DNA of 64,000 bases from Paracoccus tibetensis (GCF_900102505.1 NZ_FMVT01000004.1:277015-341014), one strand, 5' to 3'. Counted from the first letter of the stretch, positions 52,111 through 61,559 are shown. Numbers and translations: made by a program. Notes: generated by a model from the letters alone, not told the origin.

Positions 52111-52934
52111 GCATGACCTTCCCTGCTCGCATCGAGGTCGAGGCCCTGCTGGACGACCACCCCCGCTACAAAGGCAGCATCCACGAGGATTCGGTGGCGC
52201 AGCGCATGGGCTATCGGTCGGCTCTGCTGCCAGGCGCGTTTGTCTATACCTATGCGGCACGTCTCGCCGTCTCTGCCTGGGGGATGGACTGGGTCGAGCG
52301 CGGCGCCATTTCCACCCGGTTCCGGCGGCCCGTCTTCAACGGCGACCTGCTGACCATTGCCGCACAAAGCGCCGAACCTGACGGCAGCCACAGGCTGACG
52401 GTGACGAACCAGCTGGGGGAGGAGGTTGTGACCGGCACCCTCGGCGCACCTGCGCACGAAACGCCGCAAGCAGACCTGATCTTCCAACCGCATCGCGACA
52501 CGCGCGAGGCGATCGACGCCGCCCGGATGCGCCCCGGCACGCGGTTCAACACGTCCGAGCGCGTTCTGACGGCCGATGATCTTGCCGCGTCGCGCCGCGC
52601 GATGGCCGAAACCCATCCAGTGTTCCTGCAGAATGACGTCGCCCATCCCGGCTGCCTTGTACGGCTGACGATGGATGACGTCTTGCGCAGCTTCATCCTT
52701 CCGATGCCGCCGATCTTTACCGCCGTCGAAACGCGCCACTACTGTGCCGTCAGGCCCGGCGACCGCGTCAGCACCTCGGCCGTGGCCACCGAAGTCTTCG
52801 AAAGCGGCGGCAAGCACTACTTCGTCAGCGACGAGTACCTCGTTCTTGACGGCGACCGGCTCGCGGCCCGTCACCGCCGGACAAACCTGTTCCAGATCGA
52901 CCCCGCTCCCACTGAGGCTCGCGCCACGAACTAA
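52107..52934 (+). CDS. MaoC-like hot-dog-fold protein (possible enoyl/mesaconyl-type hydratase)
   Basis: A 275-residue protein with two hot-dog-fold halves. The N-terminal half has YKGSIHEDSVAQRMGYRSALLPGAFVYTY and RGAISTRFRRPVFNGDLLTI; the C-terminal half has ETHPVFLQNDVAHPGCLVRLTMDDVLRSF and RHYCAVRPGDRVSTSAVATEVFESGG. The spacing FRRPVFNGD and CAVRPGDRV marks the substrate-channel strands of MaoC-like hydratases. It overlaps the upstream transferase by 4 nt. It would add water to, or remove it from, a CoA ester made by the transferase (inference). Confidence 0.8.
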   Translation: MSMTFPARIEVEALLDDHPRYKGSIHEDSVAQRMGYRSALLPGAFVYTYAARLAVSAWGMDWVERGAISTRFRRPVFNGDLLTIAAQSAEPDGSHRLTVTNQLGEEVVTGTLGAPAHETPQADLIFQPHRDTREAIDAARMRPGTRFNTSERVLTADDLAASRRAMAETHPVFLQNDVAHPGCLVRLTMDDVLRSFILPMPPIFTAVETRHYCAVRPGDRVSTSAVATEVFESGGKHYFVSDEYLVLDGDRLAARHRRTNLFQIDPAPTEARATN

Positions 52935-52936
52935 GT

Positions 52937-52954
52937 ATTGCATCCGGATGCAAT
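52937..52954. promoter_or_regulatory. Perfect palindrome, candidate LacI operator (enolase/ABC operon)
   Basis: ATTGCATCCGGATGCAAT, an 18-bp perfect palindrome, contains the same 16-bp core as at 49740. It begins 3 nt after the MaoC-like gene stop and ends 33 nt before the enolase-superfamily start, in promoter position for that operon. Confidence 0.8.
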
Positions 52955-52987
52955 CCTGTTAGCGTCGAAGATGGAGGAGAAGACAAG

Positions 52988-54145
52988 ATGCCGGCCACCA
53001 GCGCCACGACAGACAACGCGGGCCCGCCCCCTGCCCCCGTCACCATCACGCAGGTCGAGACGCTTCGGATCGCTTGGGCCGCCGAAGACGCGCCCGGACG
53101 TCGCAGCGCATTGGTTCGGGTGACGGCAAGCGATGGCACGGAAGGTTACGGCGAGGCCTCGCCCATGCTGGGCGGCGAGCATTCTCTCGGCATCATCGAC
53201 CGGGACATCGCGCCGGATCTGATCGGCGCCAGCCCGTTCGACACATCGGTCATTCACGACCGGCTGCTGCACAAGCTCATCAAGCTCGGACCCGAGGGCG
53301 CCGCGACCGGGGCGCTTGCCGCCGTCGATATCGCGCTCTGGGACATGAAGGGCAAGATCCTGGGCCTGCCGATCCATGCCCTTCTGGGTGGGGCGTGGCG
53401 CCGGCAGATCCCCTTCTACGCCTCGATCGGCGGCAATGCCCGGCGCAGCGCGGACGCGATGCTGCACGAGGTCGAGGCGCGGCTGACGGCCGAGCAGCCG
53501 GCGGCCATCAAGATCCGGTGGGACGGCGACCGCACGCAGCAGGACGCGGACATTCCCGGCGACATCGCGAAGGCCCGCGCAGTGCGCGAGCTGGTCGGGC
53601 CGGACCTGCCGCTCGCCTTCGACGCCAACAACCTCTACAGCGTCGCCGGCGCGATCCGGGTCGGCCGCGCGCTCGAGGAGCTGGGCTATGCCTGGTTCGA
53701 GGAGCCGGTCCAGCATTACGACATCCACGGTATGGGAGAGGTCGCGCGCAAGCTGGACATCACCGTCTCGGCCGGCGAGCAGTCCTACACGCTGAACGCG
53801 GTCGCCGACCTGATCCGGGCCGGCGTGCGGATGGTGCAGCCCGACATCATCAAGATGGGCGGGATCACCGGGCTGATGCGCTGCTACGCGCTGGCCCAGG
53901 CCCACGGGGTCGAGATCGTGCCCCACCAGACGCAGCCCGTCATCGGCCACCTCGCAAACCTGCATGTGGTGGCGACGCAGATGCACATGACGCGGCCGGC
54001 CGAATATGCCGATCCGTCCGGACGGATGGACGGCGGCTTTCTGAACCCGCCGAGGCCGAGGAACGGGGTCTTCGAGCTGACCGACGATCCGGGACTTGGA
54101 CTAACGGTCGATGCGCCCGCTTTGGAGGGGCGGCGCATCGGCTGA
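52988..54145 (+). CDS. Mandelate racemase/muconate lactonizing (enolase superfamily) enzyme
   Basis: A 385-residue enolase-superfamily enzyme. Metal ligands are Asp in LAFDANNLY (about 212), Glu in AWFEEPV (about 237) and Glu in SAGEQSY (about 264). The His-Asp dyad of the mandelate racemase subgroup is present (QPDIIKMGG at ~285 and VPHQTQP at ~312). The second-strand K-x-K motif reads K-I-R (AIKIRWDGD), a variant that affects which face of the substrate is deprotonated. It would dehydrate or epimerise a hydroxy or sugar acid. GGAGG lies 10 nt upstream. It is the first gene of the palindrome-controlled transporter operon. Confidence 0.9.
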   Translation: MPATSATTDNAGPPPAPVTITQVETLRIAWAAEDAPGRRSALVRVTASDGTEGYGEASPMLGGEHSLGIIDRDIAPDLIGASPFDTSVIHDRLLHKLIKLGPEGAATGALAAVDIALWDMKGKILGLPIHALLGGAWRRQIPFYASIGGNARRSADAMLHEVEARLTAEQPAAIKIRWDGDRTQQDADIPGDIAKARAVRELVGPDLPLAFDANNLYSVAGAIRVGRALEELGYAWFEEPVQHYDIHGMGEVARKLDITVSAGEQSYTLNAVADLIRAGVRMVQPDIIKMGGITGLMRCYALAQAHGVEIVPHQTQPVIGHLANLHVVATQMHMTRPAEYADPSGRMDGGFLNPPRPRNGVFELTDDPGLGLTVDAPALEGRRIG

Positions 54146-54172
54146 GAACGAACAACAAGGGAGGAGACAACA

Positions 54173-55765
54173 ATGAGACTGCATCGCAGAAGACTGCTCC
54201 AGGTTGGCGCGCTCGGCATGGCCGGCAGCTTGCTGTCCGCGCCCGCGCTCTGGGCGCAGAACAGCAGCAACGTCATCCGCATCGCCGTGTCCGCCGGCGG
54301 GCCGCGCAGCGTCGATCCCAACCAGACGACGCAGGGCGCCGACAACTGGTCAACCGAGCAGATGTTCGAGCAGCTGGTCCGCCCCCGCGACGGCCAGTTC
54401 GCCACGACCGACGACGAATACGTCCCGACGCTGGCGACAAGCTGGGAGGCCTCGGATGACGGGCTGACCTGGGTGTTCCAGATCCGGCAGGGCGTGCAGT
54501 TCCACAAGGGCTTTGGCGAGATGACGGCCGAGGACGTCGTCCACAGCTTCAACCGCGCCCGCTTCGACGGCGTGAACACCGCAGTCATGGGCAACATTGC
54601 CGACGTGCAGGCATCGGGCGATTACGAGGTGACCTTCACCCTGACCGGCCCCGATCCGCTGTTCCTCGGTTCGACCGTGTTCCAGAACGGCGCCTCGATC
54701 GTCTCCAAGCGCGCCGAAGAGGAGAAGGGCGAGGGCTTCAACACCGACTCCATCGGCACCGGCCCCTATCAATTGGACCGCTTCGACATCGAGAACGGCG
54801 TCTTCCTCAGCAGGTTCGAGGATTACTGGGACGGCCCCGCCAACATCGAGCGGGTCGAGTGCCTCTACATCGCCGACACGACGGCGCAGACGCTGGCGCT
54901 GATCTCGGGCGATGTAGACATCATCGAGGCGGTGCGCGCGCCAGGTTGGGTCGACCAGATCCGCCAGCGCGACAGCTCGCTGCTGGTGGACATGACCAAT
55001 CCCGGCTCGTTCATGACGCTGCACTTCAACCTGAACGTCGCGCCCTTCGACAACCCGCTCGTGCGCAAGGCGATTGCAACTTCGATCAGCTCCGAGATCG
55101 TGGCGAATGCCATGGCGCCTATGGGCCAGCCGACCTTCACGCTGTCCCCGCCGGAATATCCCACCGGATGGGCGCATGACGAGCTGCCCGAGGAGCTGCG
55201 CTATGACCACGATCCCGAAGCCGCGCGCGAGCTGCTGCGCGAGGCGGGCTTCCCGAACGGGATCGAGTTCACCGCGAATACCAGCCAGCGCGAGGATTAC
55301 CGCTCGTCCATGCTGATCGTGCAGGAGCTGATGCGCGCGTCGGGCATCAACATGCGGCTGAACATCATGGACCACTCGGCCTATCACGGCTCGAACCGGC
55401 AGGACCAGAACACGCTGGCGCTGCACGCCGCCAGCTTCCCGCCGGTCGCGCTGGACTACATGATGCGCTACCTCTCGACCGGCGCCGAGGTGAAGCCGGA
55501 CGGCAGCGGCGGGACCAACTATTCCCATTACGGCATCACCATCCCCGGCGTTGACGACGAGCTGGCCGCCATGCAGCGCGCCACCACGATGGAGGAATAT
55601 ACCGAGATCGGCCGCGGCATCGAGCTGAAGCTGCAAGAGGATCTGCCCGTCATGGGGCTGATGACGCTTGGCTTCACGGCGATCCGCAACCCGCGGGTCG
55701 ACCTCGGCTACGAGGTCGAAAGCGGCTACGCCCGCTGGCGCTTCCACCGCGCCACCAAAGCGTAA
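54173..55765 (+). CDS. Periplasmic peptide-type solute-binding protein (operon 2)
   Basis: A 530-residue SBP_bac_5 protein. The N-terminus MRLHRRRLLQVGALGMAGSLLSAPALWA has an RR-x-LLQ core that fits a Tat signal. The mature part has SAGGPRSVDPNQTTQGADNWSTEQMFEQLVRPRDG and EDVVHSFNRARFDGV. It follows the enolase-superfamily gene by 27 nt. Binding proteins of this class also take sugar acids and oligosaccharides, so the partner enzyme suggests a hydroxy-acid ligand (inference). Confidence 0.92.
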   Translation: MRLHRRRLLQVGALGMAGSLLSAPALWAQNSSNVIRIAVSAGGPRSVDPNQTTQGADNWSTEQMFEQLVRPRDGQFATTDDEYVPTLATSWEASDDGLTWVFQIRQGVQFHKGFGEMTAEDVVHSFNRARFDGVNTAVMGNIADVQASGDYEVTFTLTGPDPLFLGSTVFQNGASIVSKRAEEEKGEGFNTDSIGTGPYQLDRFDIENGVFLSRFEDYWDGPANIERVECLYIADTTAQTLALISGDVDIIEAVRAPGWVDQIRQRDSSLLVDMTNPGSFMTLHFNLNVAPFDNPLVRKAIATSISSEIVANAMAPMGQPTFTLSPPEYPTGWAHDELPEELRYDHDPEAARELLREAGFPNGIEFTANTSQREDYRSSMLIVQELMRASGINMRLNIMDHSAYHGSNRQDQNTLALHAASFPPVALDYMMRYLSTGAEVKPDGSGGTNYSHYGITIPGVDDELAAMQRATTMEEYTEIGRGIELKLQEDLPVMGLMTLGFTAIRNPRVDLGYEVESGYARWRFHRATKA

Positions 55766-55776
55766 GGCGGGCGCGC

Positions 55777-56712
55777 ATGGCACGGTACATCCTCGTCCGG
55801 GTGCTGGATTCGATCCCGACGATCCTTCTGGTCCTGACGCTGGTCTTTCTGGCCATGCGCATCCTGCCGGGCGATCCGGCGCTTGCGGTGCTGGGCGACA
55901 ACGCCCATCCCGAAACCATCGCCCGCTTCCGCGAGCAGTTCGGGCTGAACGATCCGCTCTGGCTGCAATACCTCAACTTCCTGCGCGACGTGTTCACCTT
56001 CGACTTCGGCAATTCGCTGGTGAAGAATGCGCCGGTCGCCACGCTGATCGCGAACAACCTGCCCTACACGCTGGAGCTGACGCTGGCGGCGATGGTGATC
56101 GGGATCACCTTCGGCATCCCGCTTGGCGTCATGGCCGCCGTGCGGCGCAACAAGTGGCAGGACAACGGCTTTCGCGTCTTCTCGCTGGTCGGTTATGCGG
56201 TGCCCGACTTCTATCTGGGCGCGGTGCTGCTGCTGACCTTCTCGCTCAGCCTCGGCTGGTTTCCGATCAACGGCGCGGGGACCGACTTCGCCAGCCGCAT
56301 GCACCACATCGTGCTGCCTGCGCTGACGCTGGCCATGCTGAAGATGGCCTTCATCGGCCGCCTGACCCGCACCTCGCTGCTGGAGGTGCTGGGCCGCGAC
56401 TATGTCCGCACCGCCCGCGCCAAGGGCGCCAGCGAGCGGCGCGTGGTCTACCGCCACGGGCTGCGGAACGCGCTGCTGCCGCTGTCGACTGGGCTCGGCC
56501 TGTCGATCCTGTCCACCCTCTCGGGCTCAGTCGCAGTCGAGCTGGTCTTCAACCGCCCCGGCATCGGCCGCCTTCTGATCGAGGCCATCACCGAGCGTGA
56601 CTACCCCGTCATCCAGGCCGGGGTCGTCGTCTTCGCCTCGGTCGTGGTGATCGTGAACCTTCTCATGGATCTGGTCTACGTGGCCGTCGATCCCCGCATC
56701 CGGGTGCAGTGA
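55777..56712 (+). CDS. Peptide-type ABC permease (DppB-like, operon 2)
   Basis: A 311-residue permease with six membrane helices: ARYILVRVLDSIPTILLVLTLVFLAMRILPGDPA, then REQFGLNDPLWLQYLNFLRDVFTFDFGNSLV, the EAA loop RTARAKGASERRVVYRHGLRNALLP and the ending NLLMDLVYVAVDPRIRVQ. It starts 11 nt after the binding-protein stop and overlaps the next permease by 1 nt. Confidence 0.93.
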   Translation: MARYILVRVLDSIPTILLVLTLVFLAMRILPGDPALAVLGDNAHPETIARFREQFGLNDPLWLQYLNFLRDVFTFDFGNSLVKNAPVATLIANNLPYTLELTLAAMVIGITFGIPLGVMAAVRRNKWQDNGFRVFSLVGYAVPDFYLGAVLLLTFSLSLGWFPINGAGTDFASRMHHIVLPALTLAMLKMAFIGRLTRTSLLEVLGRDYVRTARAKGASERRVVYRHGLRNALLPLSTGLGLSILSTLSGSVAVELVFNRPGIGRLLIEAITERDYPVIQAGVVVFASVVVIVNLLMDLVYVAVDPRIRVQ

Positions 56713-57584
56713 TGGCCACCATCGAACAGGACTTCGCCCCGCCCGAGCCCGGCCTGTCGCAGCGCCTGCGCCGCGTCTTCTTCGGCCGCACCGCCACCGT
56801 CATCGCGACGATCACCGTGGCGCTGTTCATCTTCGTCGCGGCCTTTGCCCCTTGGCTGGCGCCCTACGATCCGATGGCGCAGAGCTTCATCTCGATCAAC
56901 AAACCGCCCTCTTGGGAGCATTGGCTGGGCACGGACCAGTTCGGGCGGGACGTGCTGTCGCGGATGATCTGGGGCTCGCGCAACTCGCTGATCTTCGGCT
57001 TCCTGTCGCCGGTGCTGGCGGCGCTGATCGGCGGCACTCTCGGAGTGCTGTCGGGCTATTTCGGCGGCATCCTCGACCGGATCGTGACGCGGCTGGTGGA
57101 CATGCTGCTGTCCTTCCCCGAGCTGCTGCTGGCAATCCTGGTCGCCGCCGCGCTCGGCGGAGGCTTCTGGAACGTCGTCGCGGTGCTGACCGTCGCCTTC
57201 ACCCCCGGCTTCGCCCGCGTCGCCCGCGCAACCACGCTGTCCGTCAAGCAAGAGCCCTATATCGAATCCGCCATCGCCGCCGGCGTCCGGACGCCCGTGA
57301 TCATCCTGCGCCATGTCGTGCCGAACATCATGGCGCCCATCGTCGTGCTGATGACCCTTTGGGCCGCGTCCTCGATCCGGCTGGAGGCGACGCTGAGCTT
57401 TCTCGGCATCGGCACGCAGCCCCCTGCCCCAAGCTGGGGCAACATCATCCGCGAGGGGCTGGCCAACATCTTCGCGACCTCGTGGCCGATCATCGCGGGG
57501 GGCCTTGCGATCACCATCGTCGTGCTGGCGATCAGCATCATCGGTGACCAGGTGCGCGACGAACTTGATCCGGAGATCAACTGA
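56712..57584 (+). CDS. Peptide-type ABC permease (DppC-like, operon 2)
   Basis: A 290-residue permease with the DppC-type LGTDQFGRDVLSRMIWGSR motif, six helices and the EAA loop SAIAAGVRTPVIILRHVVPNIMAPIVV. ATG at 56712 shares its A with the previous TGA stop; a GTG three bases earlier is possible. It pairs with the DppB-like permease. Confidence 0.93.
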   Translation: MATIEQDFAPPEPGLSQRLRRVFFGRTATVIATITVALFIFVAAFAPWLAPYDPMAQSFISINKPPSWEHWLGTDQFGRDVLSRMIWGSRNSLIFGFLSPVLAALIGGTLGVLSGYFGGILDRIVTRLVDMLLSFPELLLAILVAAALGGGFWNVVAVLTVAFTPGFARVARATTLSVKQEPYIESAIAAGVRTPVIILRHVVPNIMAPIVVLMTLWAASSIRLEATLSFLGIGTQPPAPSWGNIIREGLANIFATSWPIIAGGLAITIVVLAISIIGDQVRDELDPEIN

Positions 57585-58576
57585 TGAGCGCGCCGCTTCT
57601 GAACGTCCAGGGCCTCTGCGTCGAGTTCGGCCCTAAGGCCGCCCCGATCCGCGTCATCAACGACGTGAACCTGCGGGTCGATCCGGGCGAGGCCGTGGGC
57701 ATCGTCGGCGAATCCGGGTCCGGCAAGTCGATCACCTCGCTGTCGATCCTGCGCCTTGTGCCCGAGCCGCCAAGCCGCATCGCCGCCGGCAGCATCACCT
57801 TCGAGGGCCGCGACCTTCTGGCGATGCCGAAATCGCAGCTGCGCCACATGCGCGGCCGCGACATCGCCATGATCTTCCAGGAACCCATGAGCTCGCTGAA
57901 CCCGGTCATGACGGTCGAGGCGCAGATCGGCGAGGCGATCATGCTGCACGAGCGGATGTCTCGCGCCGAGCGCCGTGCCCGCGTGATCCAGCTGCTGCGC
58001 CTCGTCGGCATCCCGGACCCTGAAAGCCGGCTAAAGGCCTATCCGCACCAGTTCTCGGGCGGGATGCGGCAGCGGGTGATGATCGCCATCGCCGTCGCCT
58101 GCAACCCGAAGCTGCTCATCGCCGACGAGCCAACGACCGCGCTGGATGTCACCATCCAGGCGCAGGTGCTGGACCTGATGAAGGACGTGCGCGAGAAACT
58201 GAACACGGCGATCCTGCTGATCTCGCACGATCTGGGCGTCATCGCCGAGGTCTGCGAGCGGGTGCTGGTCATGTATGCCGGCCATGTGGTCGAGGACGCC
58301 GACATCCGCTCGCTCTTCGAGAACCCGAAGCATCCTTATACGCGGGGGCTTCTGCGCGCGGTGCCCTCGCTGACGGACGAACGCTCGCGCCTCTACCAGA
58401 TCCCCGGCTCGGTTCCGCAGGCAGGCAGCATCAAGCAGGGCTGCCCCTTCTACGCCCGCTGTGATCTGCGCCAGAACATCTGCGCGCAGACCATGCCCGC
58501 CATGTCGCGGCATTCGAGTAGCCATCAAGCCGCCTGCTGGGTCACCCAAAATTTGTCAGAGGTGCGGTCCGCATGA
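57584..58576 (+). CDS. Peptide-type ABC ATPase (DppD-like, operon 2)
   Basis: A 330-residue ATPase: Walker A GESGSGKSI, signature FSGGMRQR, Walker [13 protein letters not shown] and switch LISHDLGVIA. The Cys-rich tail GCPFYARCDLRQNIC is the Opp/Dpp type. The start overlaps the permease stop by 1 nt, and the stop overlaps the second ATPase by 4 nt. Confidence 0.93.
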   Translation: MSAPLLNVQGLCVEFGPKAAPIRVINDVNLRVDPGEAVGIVGESGSGKSITSLSILRLVPEPPSRIAAGSITFEGRDLLAMPKSQLRHMRGRDIAMIFQEPMSSLNPVMTVEAQIGEAIMLHERMSRAERRARVIQLLRLVGIPDPESRLKAYPHQFSGGMRQRVMIAIAVACNPKLLIADEPTTALDVTIQAQVLDLMKDVREKLNTAILLISHDLGVIAEVCERVLVMYAGHVVEDADIRSLFENPKHPYTRGLLRAVPSLTDERSRLYQIPGSVPQAGSIKQGCPFYARCDLRQNICAQTMPAMSRHSSSHQAACWVTQNLSEVRSA

Positions 58577-59616
58577 ACCAGCCGATCATTCAGGCCGAGA
58601 ATGTCGGCAAGATTTTTCCCGGTGGTGGTGGCGGGCTGTGGCGGCCCGCGCCGCCGGACGTGCGCGCCGTCGACGGGGTAAGCTTCGAGATGACCCGCGG
58701 CGAAACCTTGGCCGTTGTCGGTGAAAGCGGTTGCGGGAAATCCACGCTCGGCCGCCTCTTGCTGCGGCTGATCGAGCCCAGTTCGGGACGCGTGCTCATC
58801 GAAGGTACGGACATCACGACGCTGTCCGGCGCCGAGATGCGACAGATGCGCCGCAAGGTGCAGATGGTATTTCAGGACCCTTACGGCTCGCTCAGCCCCC
58901 GCCGCACAATCGCCCAATTGATTGCCGAGCCGCTTCAGGTCTTCGGCCTCGTGAAGAACCGCCGCCAGATGCGCGAGCGCGTGGCCGAGCTGCTGACCCA
59001 GGTCGGCCTGCCCCCTTCGGTGATGGACCGCAATCCGCGCCAGTTCTCGGGCGGCCAGCGCCAGCGGATCGGCATTGCGCGGGCGCTGTCGGTCGATCCC
59101 AGCTTCATCGTCGCGGACGAGCCGGTCTCGGCGCTCGATGTCTCGATCCAGGCGCAGATCATCAACCTGATGCAAGACCTGCAGCAGGAGAAGCAGTTTT
59201 CCTTTCTGTTCATCGCCCATGACCTGGCGGTGGTCCGCCACATCGCCCATCGCGTTGCCGTCATGTACCTGGGACAGGTGATGGAAATCGGCACCAAGCG
59301 CCAGATCTACGAGGTGCCACAGCACCCCTACACGCAGGCGCTTCTCTCTGCGGCCCCCGAGGCTCGTCTCGATCGCCCCTATCGCCGGATTGTTCTCAAG
59401 GGCGACGTCCCCAGCCCGACGGCCGTTCCGGAAGGTTGCAGCTTTCACACACGCTGTCCCCTGGCCCAAGGGATCTGCCGCGTCGAGCGCCCTCCGCTGG
59501 CCCAAGTCGCGCCCGGGCAGATGGCCGCCTGCCACTTCGCCGCACCCAATTCCCTCGGCGTGGCCGCGGCAGGACCAAGTCTGGACAAATCCAACTCGCC
59601 CCGCGCCCGAGCCTGA
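58573..59616 (+). CDS. Peptide-type ABC ATPase (DppF-like, operon 2)
   Basis: A 347-residue ATPase: Walker A GESGCGKST, signature FSGGQRQR, Walker B FIVADEPVSALD and switch FIAHDLAVVRHI, with the Cys cluster CSFHTRCPLAQGICR. It is the last gene of the palindrome-controlled operon; no clear terminator follows. The C-terminal tail after AACHFAAPN is longer than usual and Ser/Arg-rich. Confidence 0.93.
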   Translation: MNQPIIQAENVGKIFPGGGGGLWRPAPPDVRAVDGVSFEMTRGETLAVVGESGCGKSTLGRLLLRLIEPSSGRVLIEGTDITTLSGAEMRQMRRKVQMVFQDPYGSLSPRRTIAQLIAEPLQVFGLVKNRRQMRERVAELLTQVGLPPSVMDRNPRQFSGGQRQRIGIARALSVDPSFIVADEPVSALDVSIQAQIINLMQDLQQEKQFSFLFIAHDLAVVRHIAHRVAVMYLGQVMEIGTKRQIYEVPQHPYTQALLSAAPEARLDRPYRRIVLKGDVPSPTAVPEGCSFHTRCPLAQGICRVERPPLAQVAPGQMAACHFAAPNSLGVAAAGPSLDKSNSPRARA

Positions 59617-60038
59617 AAGACGTGCAGTTTCAGCTTGGATGGACTGATTACTCGCCAGGCAAGAATACGTACGCAATTTGATGAAAAACGCAGTTATAAT
59701 AATATTATGACGGTGGGTTCTGTAGAAACGTTTCCAAAACGATGCGCGAAACGGTCTCTCGCAAGGAAGGACGTTAAGCTACTGGATCAAATTGACATCC
59801 GGTTGAGGGAGAAAGATTTTACTCTCCCGGAACCGCTACGACGCTGGAGTCAGAACGGTCTTTGAGCCTGGCCGGGTCATGTCAAAATGTAGCGCAGGCA
59901 ATGCCAAATCGGCAAGCTGACTCCGTCTGAAAGTGCCTGCCTAACAGTTGGATGCTTGAGCCAGTGCCTTATCATGCTAGAGGTTCGTAGCGGCACGCTG
60001 CAAATCTGCTGCACAGTAGGTGGTTAAAGGTGATCCAG
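59617..60038. other. 420-nt AT-richer intergenic stretch, no confident gene
   Basis: Base composition drops here (for example a run of TATAATAATATTATG at 59694-59708). A 52-codon frame from ATG 59707 reads MTVGSVETFPKRCAKRSLAR and ends WSQNGL at 59865; it has no ribosome binding site and no family I know, so I leave it unannotated. The last ~60 nt contain the leader of the next gene, with AAGGTG before ATG 60039. Confidence 0.5.
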
Positions 60039-61559
60039 ATGCGCCATCCGGAAGCGCAAGCGGTACAAGGTCTTCAAAATGCAGGCGGGAACTTTAGTTT
60101 CGCCGCAATGGATACAGTCCAACAACAACACGAAAGCTCCGTTCCTCTCGTTGTAGATCTGGACGGCACCCTGGTTCGTACCGACACGTTGCATGAGGGA
60201 CTCGCATCACTGGTAGCACAACACCCATTGTTGCTGTTCAAGTTGCCTTCTTGGCTCATGCGAGGGCGGAGCGGTTTCAAACAAGAAGTTGCGGAACGCA
60301 GCCTGCTTGACCCCTCGCTTCTTCCATATGACCCCGATGTCCTTCATCTCATAGCGCAAGCACGAGAGCGTGGTCGCTCGGTTGCGCTGGTTTCAGCAGC
60401 GGATCATCGTCAGGTGGAAGCTGTTGCAAATCACCTTCAGCTGTTCGATCTTGTGGTAGGAACCGGCACAGCGGCAAATGATGCAAATCTACGCGGTGCG
60501 GCCAAGGCGGATCTTCTGGTCCAGCATTTTGGGCATAGGGGTTTCGACTATATCGGCGACAGCGCGACTGACCTTCCTGTCTGGACCGCGGCGCGAGAAG
60601 CGGTCGGAGTCCGGCTGGCTCCGGCAACGCGTCGGCTGGCGCACGCGCAAGGCATCCCGCTTGTGGAGATCGGGCAAAGAACAGGTTGGCCCCTCCGCGC
60701 AATGATCCGCGCGTGCAGGCCTCACCAATGGGCAAAGAACCTTCTGATCTTCCTCCCGGTTCTCACGGCATTCAACCTTGCTGCGCTGCCCGCGGCAGCT
60801 CTGGCGTTCTTGTGCTTCTCCTTTGCTGCCTCAGCGGTGTACATCGTCAACGATCTGCTGGATCTACCGAACGACCGCCGGCATCCGCGCAAGCGGTTCC
60901 GCCCCTTTGCTTCGGGCGAGGCCACAGCCGCTCAAGGGGCAGTGGCAAGCGCCGCGCTTCTGCTGCTCGCGTTCAGCCTCGCGCTGCTTCTGCCTGGCCC
61001 GTTCCTCGGCATGTTGCTGACATATCTCGTTATCACGACGGTCTATTCTCTTTCGTTGAAGCGGAAGATGATGGCAGACGTGATAACGCTTGCAGTGCTC
61101 TACACGCTGCGGATCGTGGCCGGAAGTCTCGCCACGGGCATCGTGCTCTCGCCATGGTTGCTCGTGTTCTCGATGTTCCTCTTCTTTTCCTTGGCGACCA
61201 TCAAGCGGCAAGCCGAACTCGAGGATCTGACCAATCGAGGCAAGACTGAAACAGCGGGGCGAAATCTGCTGGTCAGCGACCTGCCGATATATCGTGCAAT
61301 GTCCATCAGTAGCGCGCAGGCGGCAGTCTTGGTCTTTGCGCTTTACACGCAGGACACATCCGTGCAGTTGCAGTTCTCGAAACCCATCATATTGCTGCTG
61401 ATCTGTCCAATTCTGATGCTGTGGCTCGGCCGCATGCAGCTTATGACAACGCGCGGCTTCATGACAGATGATCCACTCGTCTTCACCATGAGGGATCGCG
61501 TAAGTGCAACCTGCGGTGTTGTCATGTTAAGCTTCTTTCTGATGGCGGCAGCAGGTTAG
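60039..61559 (+). CDS. HAD-UbiA fusion prenyltransferase
   Basis: A 506-residue protein. Residues ~35-220 are a HAD phosphatase-like domain (VVDLDGTLVRTDTL with the Asp nucleophile, and DYIGDSATDLPVW). Residues ~225-506 are a UbiA-type membrane prenyltransferase with about eight helices and the first Asp-rich motif NDLLDLPNDRRHPRKRFRP; the second (DVITLAVLYTLRIVAG) is reduced. Related fusions attach polyprenyl phosphate to a sugar phosphate and remove the phosphate, making lipid-linked sugars such as decaprenylphosphoryl ribose. ATG at 60039 (AAGGTG upstream) is preferred over GTG at 60030. The next two genes fit the same pathway. Confidence 0.88.
   Translation: MRHPEAQAVQGLQNAGGNFSFAAMDTVQQQHESSVPLVVDLDGTLVRTDTLHEGLASLVAQHPLLLFKLPSWLMRGRSGFKQEVAERSLLDPSLLPYDPDVLHLIAQARERGRSVALVSAADHRQVEAVANHLQLFDLVVGTGTAANDANLRGAAKADLLVQHFGHRGFDYIGDSATDLPVWTAAREAVGVRLAPATRRLAHAQGIPLVEIGQRTGWPLRAMIRACRPHQWAKNLLIFLPVLTAFNLAALPAAALAFLCFSFAASAVYIVNDLLDLPNDRRHPRKRFRPFASGEATAAQGAVASAALLLLAFSLALLLPGPFLGMLLTYLVITTVYSLSLKRKMMADVITLAVLYTLRIVAGSLATGIVLSPWLLVFSMFLFFSLATIKRQAELEDLTNRGKTETAGRNLLVSDLPIYRAMSISSAQAAVLVFALYTQDTSVQLQFSKPIILLLICPILMLWLGRMQLMTTRGFMTDDPLVFTMRDRVSATCGVVMLSFFLMAAAG

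Noticed and set aside
59707..59865. A 52-codon frame in the AT-rich gap
   Set aside because: No ribosome binding site, no known family, and the stretch looks like promoter or relic DNA.
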